Source: Anaerolineales bacterium (GTDB lineage: Bacteria; Chloroflexota; Anaerolineae; Anaerolineales; DRMV01). From it: a DNA stretch of 12,257 bases. The notes below the pieces were generated by a model. It saw only the letters and a list, made by a program, of their open reading frames with translations, was not told where the DNA came from and searched no databases. The number at the start of each line of letters is the position of its first letter. The first letter of the stretch is position 1. The translations under genes were made by a program, and so were the position numbers. This document shows positions 6,941-12,257 of this stretch, piece by piece. The stretch is taken from the NCBI GenBank assembly GCA_015494815.1, contig WGAK01000271.1, forward strand, positions 1 through 12,257, written 5' to 3'.

Positions 6941-7933
6941 TTACGGTGAAGCGGACATGCGCTTGGTGGGGCGATAAGCCACGACCAGCACCGAGATGTT
7001 GTCCGGCCCGCCGGCATCGTTGGCCATGCGCACCAGCCGCTGGGCCGCCGCGGATGGCCCTGGGGCCCAGGCCAGGACTTCCTGAATGGCCGCGTCGTCC
7101 ACCACATCCCACAAGCCGTCGCTGCACAACAGCAACACCATACCCGGCGCCCAGCGTTCCATGGTGATGTCGGCTTCAAACGAGGCGTCGTTCCCCTGGC
7201 CTAAGGATTTGTACAGCACATTGCGATGCGGGTGCCGCGCGGCTTCTTCGGGGGTCAGTTCCCCCATGGCCTGCAACCGATGCACCCAGGTGTGGTCTTC
7301 GGTCAGCAGGCGCAATTCCTGGGTGAGGGGGTTGTACAGATAGGCCCGACTGTCGCCGATGTGGGTGATGAACAACCGTTGGTCCAGCGCCAGCACCGCG
7401 GTCAAGGTGGTGCCGCCGCCGGGGGCCTCTTCGATGACCTTGTCTTGCGCCTGGGCCACCGCGTAGTGCAATACGGGATAAATCTCGGTGGGCGGTGTGC
7501 TGTCCACGCTCCAATGCAGGTGGGCCAGCAAATGGTTCCACACATGGCGGGTAAAGGCCGCGATGGCGGCCTTGCTGGCGATTTCGCCGTGCAGGTGCCC
7601 GCCCATGCCGTCCGCGACCACGAACAAGCCCAGGGCCCGGCTGCGATAGGTGCCGGTGGCCACCACCGTATGGGCCGCGTAGAGCGCGTCTTCGTTGTGT
7701 TCGCGTTGCAAGCCCACCGACTGGGCCGCGCCCACCCACAATTGCGGCGGAAAACCCAGGGCTTCGTTGGGCCACGGCGCCGATGCGCTCGCGTTGTTCG
7801 GACGCGCCCGGACCGCCTTCGCGCCCGAAGGCGACACCCGAGGGGCGGAATTCGTCGTCTGGGGCGGTGTAGGCTCGAGTAACCGCAAGGTGCGTTGGAG
7901 GGCTTTTTGAGCCTGGTCGAAGATTTTTTTCAT
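6941..7933 (-). CDS. PP2C/PPM-family serine/threonine protein phosphatase
   Basis: A 330-residue cytoplasmic phosphatase expected to remove phosphate from Ser/Thr residues using two Mn or Mg ions. PPM motifs appear in order: REHNEDA (77-83), VVADGMGGHLHGE with metal ligand D108 (105-117), GGGTTLTA (172-179), IGDSRAYLY (192-200), LCSDGLWDVV (269-278, ligand D272) and GGPDNIS (308-314, ligand D311). The first 60 or so residues are a short basic helix plus a Pro/Ala/Ser-rich linker that is not part of the fold. There is no membrane segment, unlike some PstP-type enzymes. The ATG at 7933 has GAGGG 4 nt upstream, 29 nt after the kinase stop. Together with that kinase it forms an opposing pair. The start is followed by seven As, which is unremarkable for codons Lys-Lys-Ile. 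Confidence 0.95.
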   Translation of the reverse strand: MKKIFDQAQKALQRTLRLLEPTPPQTTNSAPRVSPSGAKAVRARPNNASASAPWPNEALGFPPQLWVGAAQSVGLQREHNEDALYAAHTVVATGTYRSRALGLFVVADGMGGHLHGEIASKAAIAAFTRHVWNHLLAHLHWSVDSTPPTEIYPVLHYAVAQAQDKVIEEAPGGGTTLTAVLALDQRLFITHIGDSRAYLYNPLTQELRLLTEDHTWVHRLQAMGELTPEEAARHPHRNVLYKSLGQGNDASFEADITMERWAPGMVLLLCSDGLWDVVDDAAIQEVLAWAPGPSAAAQRLVRMANDAGGPDNISVLVVAYRPTKRMSASP

Positions 7934-7962
7934 AATGCCCTCTTTATACCCATTCCCACGCC

Positions 7963-10140
7963 TTATGTCAACGGTAGGGCGTACAAACGACCGTCGAACG
8001 CGCCAATGTAAAGCAACGAGCCCTGGGTATTACGCACGGGGGTACCTGTGATGGCGCCACCGGTGCGAAACTTCCAGCGCACCTGGCCGTTTTGGCGCTG
8101 CAGGCTGTACACGAACTGGTCGGTGGCGCCGAAGTACACCGCCTGGCCGTGCACGAGCGCGCCGCCGTTGACCTGATGGCCGGTGCGGAACTCCCACGCC
8201 ACTTTGAAGCGCCGGGTGCGCAGCGCGTAGAAGATGCCGTTGGCCGCGCCCACATAGACGACGCCTTCGGTGACCACAGGCCAGGCGATGGAGGGGCGGC
8301 CGAAGCGGTAAGTCTGCAAAACCCAACCGGTCTCCAGGTCTACGGCGTAGAGATGGCCGTCCACCGAGGTGAAGTACACCGCGCCTTCGGCCGTGGCAGG
8401 ACGGCAGTAAATGCTGCGCCGGGCGCGCACGCGCCACTTCTCTTTGCCGTCCATGCCCACGGCGTAGAAGTCGCCGTCTTCAGAGCCAAACAGCACCCGC
8501 GCGCCCGCCACGATGGGCGAAGAGCGCACCGGCGCGCCCGCGGCAAACCGCCACATGACCTGCCCGCGGTCGGCCCGAATGGCGTACAGGTAGCCATCGT
8601 CGGAGCCCACGAACAGCATGCGCTCTGCCAGCCACGGCGATGAGTTCACCGCCCCGCCGGTGGAGATTTTCCAGACCAGGGTGGCATCGCGCAGACGCAC
8701 GGCGTAGATGTGCCCATCTTGCGAGCCAAAGAACACCAGTCGGCCGTCCGAGGCGGGCTGGCTCACCACACCGCCTTGAGTGGGGAACTTCCAGCGCAGG
8801 GTGCCTTTCTGCGCGTCCAAGGCATACACATTGTGGTCGTAGGAGCCTATCAGCACCACCTTGCCCACCACGCGCGCACTGCTGCGAATTTCGTCCTCGG
8901 TCTCGAAAACCCAGACCGGACGCACCGTATCGGCTGGCGCGGCTGCCGGCGAGGGGCCTGGGCCCATCAGCCGAGTCGCATCTCCCGGCGACGGAGACAT
9001 GTGGCGGGTGGCTTCGGGGTCGCCCGGCGGCATGACCTGGGTGGCTTCGGACCAGGTCTGGGTGGCCGTGTCTGCGTCGGGTACGACCTGGGTGGCATCG
9101 CCCCCCCAGGTGATGTCCTCGATGTCCATCGCCAGGGTCTCTCCCCAGGCGGCCGTACCCTCGGCCGAGGGTGGCGCGGGCGTCGGGCCCGCCGCGGTAG
9201 CCGCGGATGTCGCTTGCTCCTCGCCGGCCGGGGGGTTCTTCCAATGCTGTAAAAAGGCCTCCAGTGCGGCCTTCATCTCCTGGGCGCTCTGGAAGCGGTC
9301 CTCGGGTTTGTAGGCCAGGGCCTTGTACACGATGCGTTCCAGTTCCGGCGGCACCTGGGGGTTGTATTGGCGAATGGGGCGCTCGTGAAACGAGAACGGC
9401 GGCTCTTTGCGCGGGTCGTGTTTGGTGAGCACATGGTGCAGGGTGGCGCCTAAGGCATAGATGTCCACCAGCGGCGACAAAGCCCCTCGATACTGCTCCG
9501 GCGGCGCATACCCTTCGGTGCCAATCATGGTGCCTTTGTGGCTGGGCATAAAGATGCGCGCGATGCCGAAGTCAATCAGTTTGACCTGGTCCTGGGGGGT
9601 AATCATCACATTGGAGGGCTTGACATCCCGGAAGATAATGGGGCGCTGGCTGTGGGTGTGCAAATAATGCAGCACATCGGCCAGCGCGATGGCCCATTGC
9701 ACCACCTTGTCCACAGGCAGGTAGTCGGGCGAAGTGCGCACCAGGTGTTCCAGGGTGTGCCCGCGGATATATTCCAGCACCAAATACGCGCGGTCGCCCT
9801 CCGAGAAGTAGTCATACACCGCGGGAATGGCCGGATGCGACAACTGGGCCAGCAAGTGGGCTTCCCGCTCGAACGCGCGCAGCACATGCTCTTTGAGCCG
9901 CGGGTTGGCGATGGTCATCTCTTTGACCGCGACCAGGCGCTCGATGCGCGGAAAGTGCAGGTCGCGCGCCAGATAGACGGTGCTCATACCGCCGGCTCCC
10001 AACACCCGGCGGATTTCGTAACGGTTGAGCAACCGAGTACCCGAGGCCAGGGTCGGCCGTCGGTTCATCTTGGGGGCCGAGGGCGGTTTCGCGGCGCTCA
10101 GCGGGGCCTCCTTGTCGTGGGGCAGATGTGTACAGGCCAC
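7963..10140 (-). CDS. Soluble Ser/Thr protein kinase fused to a PQQ-like beta-propeller
   Basis: Up to 725 residues from the GTG at 10140. The kinase domain (about 41-300) has the glycine loop GAGGMS (48-53), K73 in AVKE, helix-C E93, catalytic loop FRDVKPSN (170-177), DFG (190-192), APPE (212-215), D226 and R282. The usual HRD histidine is Phe, but Arg and the catalytic Asp are kept, so activity is expected. A disordered linker (about 302-405) carries five AT(Q/R) motifs. Residues 408-725 form eight PQQ/WD-like blades, each with a W-x-F/I..GG..SSP start and a GS-x-DG-x-x-YA end. I see no transmembrane helix, so sensor and kinase are both cytoplasmic. The first operon gene. The start is uncertain: GTG 10140 and ATG 10068 lack a good ribosome binding site, while AAGGAGG sits 5 nt before an in-frame CTG at 10101. 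Confidence 0.93.
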   Translation of the reverse strand: MACTHLPHDKEAPLSAAKPPSAPKMNRRPTLASGTRLLNRYEIRRVLGAGGMSTVYLARDLHFPRIERLVAVKEMTIANPRLKEHVLRAFEREAHLLAQLSHPAIPAVYDYFSEGDRAYLVLEYIRGHTLEHLVRTSPDYLPVDKVVQWAIALADVLHYLHTHSQRPIIFRDVKPSNVMITPQDQVKLIDFGIARIFMPSHKGTMIGTEGYAPPEQYRGALSPLVDIYALGATLHHVLTKHDPRKEPPFSFHERPIRQYNPQVPPELERIVYKALAYKPEDRFQSAQEMKAALEAFLQHWKNPPAGEEQATSAATAAGPTPAPPSAEGTAAWGETLAMDIEDITWGGDATQVVPDADTATQTWSEATQVMPPGDPEATRHMSPSPGDATRLMGPGPSPAAAPADTVRPVWVFETEDEIRSSARVVGKVVLIGSYDHNVYALDAQKGTLRWKFPTQGGVVSQPASDGRLVFFGSQDGHIYAVRLRDATLVWKISTGGAVNSSPWLAERMLFVGSDDGYLYAIRADRGQVMWRFAAGAPVRSSPIVAGARVLFGSEDGDFYAVGMDGKEKWRVRARRSIYCRPATAEGAVYFTSVDGHLYAVDLETGWVLQTYRFGRPSIAWPVVTEGVVYVGAANGIFYALRTRRFKVAWEFRTGHQVNGGALVHGQAVYFGATDQFVYSLQRQNGQVRWKFRTGGAITGTPVRNTQGSLLYIGAFDGRLYALPLT
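8965..9099 (-). repeat. Thr-rich AT(Q/R) motif repeats in the kinase linker
   Basis: Residues 348-392 of the kinase (numbered from GTG 10140) contain five copies of a short motif: DATQVV, TATQTW, EATQVM, EATRHM and DATRLM. The threonines are T350, T360, T367, T378 and T389. Each is preceded by Ala, followed by Gln or Arg, and has V, W or M at +3. The repeats are degenerate at DNA level, where they read as recurring gacctgggtggc-like strings on the plus strand. A role as phosphosites or FHA docking sites is inference. Confidence 0.6.
10107..10113 (-). promoter_or_regulatory. Perfect Shine-Dalgarno inside the annotated kinase N-terminus
   Basis: AAGGAGG on the minus strand lies 5 nt before an in-frame CTG at 10101 and 38 nt before the in-frame ATG at 10068. 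Neither conventional start (GTG 10140, ATG 10068) has such a signal. It may mark a non-standard CTG start giving a 712-residue kinase, or be a chance match in Lys-Glu-Ala codons. Confidence 0.35.
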
Positions 10141-10236
10141 AAAGTGTTTCCAGGCTCACGGGGCGGCGATGACGCGCGAAGCGTACCCCCTGGCGTCCTG
10201 GTGACACGATGTTGGGCCTGAGCGGGCGTGGTCTTT

Positions 10237-10242
10237 ATTATA
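10237..10242 (-). promoter_or_regulatory. Putative -10 element of the signalling operon promoter
   Basis: On the minus strand this is an exact TATAAT in an otherwise GC-rich gap between the permease stop (10286) and the kinase start. The -35 region at 17-18 bp spacing (CCTGCT or TCCTGC) is a poor match, so an activator or another sigma factor may be needed. Transcription would start near 10230, giving a leader of roughly 90 nt to the GTG or 130 nt to the CTG. The rest of this 145-bp gap shows only short, weak inverted repeats. Confidence 0.45.
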
Positions 10243-10285
10243 CTCCGTTTTGGCGAGCGAGCAGGAGGCGGCGCGCTCCGGGGGC

Positions 10286-11323
10286 TTATAACCCTCCGGC
10301 CGGGGGGTGGACGCGGCGCAACAGGACCAAAAAGAACAATCCCCCCATCAGTGCGGTGACCACGCCTACGGGCAGGGTCTGCGGACGCAGCGCCACGCGA
10401 GCCACCCAGTCGAAGGTCAACAGGGCCGCGCCGCCGCCCAGCGCGGCCAGGGGCAGCAGGTGGCGGTAGTCGCCCCCCCACAGCAGACGCACGCCGTGGG
10501 GCACCATGAGCCCCACGAAACCGATGACCCCCCCAAAGGCCACCGCGGCCGCGGTGCTCAGCGAGGCCGCGGCCAGAATGAAGGCTTTGGTGGCTTCCAC
10601 GGGCAGGCCCAGGGTGTGGGCCTGCTCGTCACCGAATTGCAGCACATTGAGCGCGTGTCCGGTGGTGAGCAGCGCGGCCATGCCCACCAGCCAGTAGGGC
10701 AGCATGGCCAGCACGGGCTTCCAGCCCAGCAGGGGCGCGCCGCCCAGCAAATAGGCCAGCGCCCGCCGCAGTTCCCCCGTGGAGCGCAGCATGAGGAAGG
10801 ACATGGCCGCGGACGCCACCGACGAAACCGCGACCCCGGCCAGGATGAGCGCCGCGCTGGAGGTTTCGCCGTGCCGGCGGGCCAGCGCGTAGACCAGCGC
10901 CACGGTGAGCAGGGCCGCAGCGAACGCGGCCGCCGGGACCCGGTACATGCCCCCCACCGTGGCCGGCCAGCGCCAACTGAGCGCGGCCACCGCGCCCAGA
11001 CCCGCGCCCGAGGCTACGCCCAGCAGGTAGGGGTCGGCCAGGGGATTGCGGAACAGCCCCTGATAGGCCGCGCCGCTGGCCCCCAACGCCATCCCCACCA
11101 GCGCGACCAGCGCGGCATGGGGCAAACGCACCACCAACACGATGGTGCGTATGGCCTCCGACACGGGGGGCGCGGGCCACCCCAGCCCGGCTTCCAACAG
11201 CAGCCGGGCCACCACTGCGGGCGGGATGGACACCGCGCCCCAGGTGATGTTCCATAGGAACGCTGCGGCCAGCAGCACGCCGTGCCCGGCCAGCAGCGTT
11301 CCCAGGCGCAGGCGCGCGTTCAT
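10286..11323 (-). CDS. FecCD/BtuC-family ABC importer permease
   Basis: A 345-residue integral membrane protein, the channel subunit of a type II ABC importer for iron-siderophore, heme or cobalamin. Hydrophobic segments run through the whole length, consistent with about 9-10 helices. Family hallmarks are RLPHAALVALVGMALGASG (about 66-84), the RNPLADPYLLGVASG segment (92-106) and, towards the C-terminus, GFVGLMVPHGVRLL, the stretch that contacts the ATPase. The ATG at 11323 is chosen because it overlaps the TGA of the binding-protein gene as ATGA and gives a normal family length. The frame extends upstream to 11620, but only as overlap. There is no clear Shine-Dalgarno, so translation probably depends on coupling. 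No ATP-binding subunit follows it; that gene must lie upstream of the window or elsewhere. Substrate cannot be told from this protein. Confidence 0.93.
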   Translation of the reverse strand: MNARLRLGTLLAGHGVLLAAAFLWNITWGAVSIPPAVVARLLLEAGLGWPAPPVSEAIRTIVLVVRLPHAALVALVGMALGASGAAYQGLFRNPLADPYLLGVASGAGLGAVAALSWRWPATVGGMYRVPAAAFAAALLTVALVYALARRHGETSSAALILAGVAVSSVASAAMSFLMLRSTGELRRALAYLLGGAPLLGWKPVLAMLPYWLVGMAALLTTGHALNVLQFGDEQAHTLGLPVEATKAFILAAASLSTAAAVAFGGVIGFVGLMVPHGVRLLWGGDYRHLLPLAALGGGAALLTFDWVARVALRPQTLPVGVVTALMGGLFFLVLLRRVHPPAGGL

Positions 11324-12257
11324 TCGGTGGGGCACACCAGACTCACCGCGTCGGCCGCGGGTTGCAGCATCTCTTGCGCGCAGAAGATGTCGGGATGGAA
11401 CAGCACGGCCAGGGTCTCCAGTCCCTGCACCATGCGGGGGCCGGGCACGCTGAGCAGGTAGGGGTCGAAGGGATACACCCGGCCTTCCTGCACGGCCCGC
11501 AGGGTGCTCCAGCCTTCCCGCTGGGCTACCGTTTCGGGCGTCACGCCATAGGGCGCGTCGGCCAGCACGATGATGTCGGGGTTGATGGCCAGCAGGGCCT
11601 CGAGGCTCATTTGCGCCCATTCGCCCTCCAGGCCGGCCCCCGCGTTGCGTCCACCGGCCAGGGTGATGACCGTGTCGAGAAAGGTCCCCGGGCCCGAGGT
11701 CCAGGGCGCGGCCGGGTCCGAGGCGTCCAACTCATAGAACACCACCGGCCGCTTGTCTTCGGGGATGTCGCGCGTCAACGCGGTAACCGCATCTACCCGG
11801 CTTTGCAGCCCGGCGATGAGGTCCTCGGCTTCGGCCTCGTGTCCCGTCAGTTGGGCCAGCACCCGCAGGTTGCGATACAGACCGTCGAAATCCTTGGGGT
11901 TGGCCAGCCAGAACACCGTCAGGCCCGCGTCCTGCATCTGCTGCACCTGCTCGGGCGCGATGATTTCCGCGGCGATGACCAGGTCGGGCTCCAGGGCCAG
12001 AATGTTCTCCAGGGGCACCTCTTGCCACAGGCTGCCGATGTCGGGCAGCGCGGCGGCCTCGGGCGGATAGGTGGAGTTGCTGTCCCGGCCCACCACCTGG
12101 TCCCCGGCGCCGATGGCGAACAGGCTTTCGGTGATGGACGGTGCCAGCGAGACGATGCGCTGCGGGTAGGTGGGCAGCACCACGGTGTTCCCCAGGTCGT
12201 CGGTCATTTCAATGGCCGGGGCGGCCTGGTCCGTGGGCACCTCGGTGGGCGTTTCGG
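11320..12257 (-). CDS. ABC importer solute-binding protein, BtuF/FepB type (5' end outside window)
   Basis: The frame is open to the window edge, so the N-terminus, including the expected signal peptide or lipobox, is missing. An in-frame GTG at 12240 exists, but upstream codons continue as Glu-Thr-Pro-Thr-Glu, the kind of Thr/Pro spacer that follows a lipobox cysteine; a surface lipoprotein is therefore likely. The visible 312 residues fit the periplasmic-binding fold PF01497: YPQRIVSLAPSITESLFAIGA near the start, then GSLWQEVPLENILALEPDLVI, a central helix, and NPDIIVLADAPYG in the second lobe. Two cysteines occur near the C-terminus (in FCAQ and LVCPTE). It overlaps the permease gene by 4 nt. 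The opening resembles vitamin B12 binding proteins (BtuF), but siderophore or heme binding cannot be excluded. Confidence 0.9.
   Translation of the reverse strand, partial: ETPTEVPTDQAAPAIEMTDDLGNTVVLPTYPQRIVSLAPSITESLFAIGAGDQVVGRDSNSTYPPEAAALPDIGSLWQEVPLENILALEPDLVIAAEIIAPEQVQQMQDAGLTVFWLANPKDFDGLYRNLRVLAQLTGHEAEAEDLIAGLQSRVDAVTALTRDIPEDKRPVVFYELDASDPAAPWTSGPGTFLDTVITLAGGRNAGAGLEGEWAQMSLEALLAINPDIIVLADAPYGVTPETVAQREGWSTLRAVQEGRVYPFDPYLLSVPGPRMVQGLETLAVLFHPDIFCAQEMLQPAADAVSLVCPTE

Noticed and set aside
6916..7179. Extended N-terminus of the J-VWA open frame
   Set aside because: This part overlaps the PP2C gene in another frame, is Trp/Cys/Arg-rich without domain character, and there is a better GTG start with AAGGAG at 6915.
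7924..7930. Run of seven As just after the PP2C start codon, considered as a slippage or phase-variation tract
   Set aside because: Seven bases encoding Lys-Lys-Ile is common at gene starts, and no second feature suggests switching.
11324..11620. Extended N-terminus of the permease open frame
   Set aside because: It overlaps the binding-protein gene out of frame, is Arg/Pro/Gly-rich, and the ATG at 11323 gives the normal family length.

Overview
The window is GC-rich bacterial chromosome and most likely comes from a Chloroflexota member of the Anaerolineae type. That call is inference from gene style: triple SLH domains with TRAQMAVFLLR motifs after TolB-like repeats, a soluble kinase-PQQ protein, and a FHA/PP2C/VWA signalling cluster. 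There is no rRNA or other phylogenetic marker here. I found no tRNA, CRISPR array, insertion sequence or phage gene.

Layout. On the + strand, positions 175-1869 encode a secreted protein with six 58-residue TolB/PD40-like repeats and three SLH domains, preceded by a plausible sigma70 promoter and a strong ribosome binding site. It ends at a perfect 15-bp hairpin (1897-1930) that can serve both converging transcription units. Everything else is on the minus strand. Read in the direction of transcription (high to low coordinates) it comprises: an ABC importer solute-binding protein cut by the window edge (11320-12257); its FecCD-type permease (10286-11323), coupled by an ATGA overlap; a likely promoter; a six-gene signalling operon (10140 to 3830); and a zinc oligoendopeptidase F (1970-3745).

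The signalling operon is the centre of interest. In order it encodes: (1) a Ser/Thr protein kinase fused through a Thr-rich linker to an eight-bladed PQQ-like propeller, with no membrane segment; (2) a PP2C-type phosphatase; (3) a J-domain fused to a VWA domain with an intact MIDAS; (4) a zinc-ribbon plus FHA-domain protein; (5) an 80-residue protein I cannot assign; and (6) an OmpR/PhoB-type response regulator with no histidine kinase in view. Gaps are 29, 25, 11, -4 and 16 nt, so co-transcription and translational coupling are likely.

A working model (inference): the soluble propeller reports on a cytoplasmic ligand or partner. The kinase phosphorylates itself and others, and PP2C reverses this. 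The FHA protein binds phosphothreonine, possibly on the kinase linker, where a short AT(Q/R) motif with a hydrophobic +3 residue recurs five times. The J-VWA protein would bring Hsp70 (DnaK) to a metal-dependent VWA scaffold. The arrangement recalls the VWA/PP2C/kinase triads described for tellurite-type stress systems (TerY-P), but the J-domain fusion and the response regulator make it distinctive.
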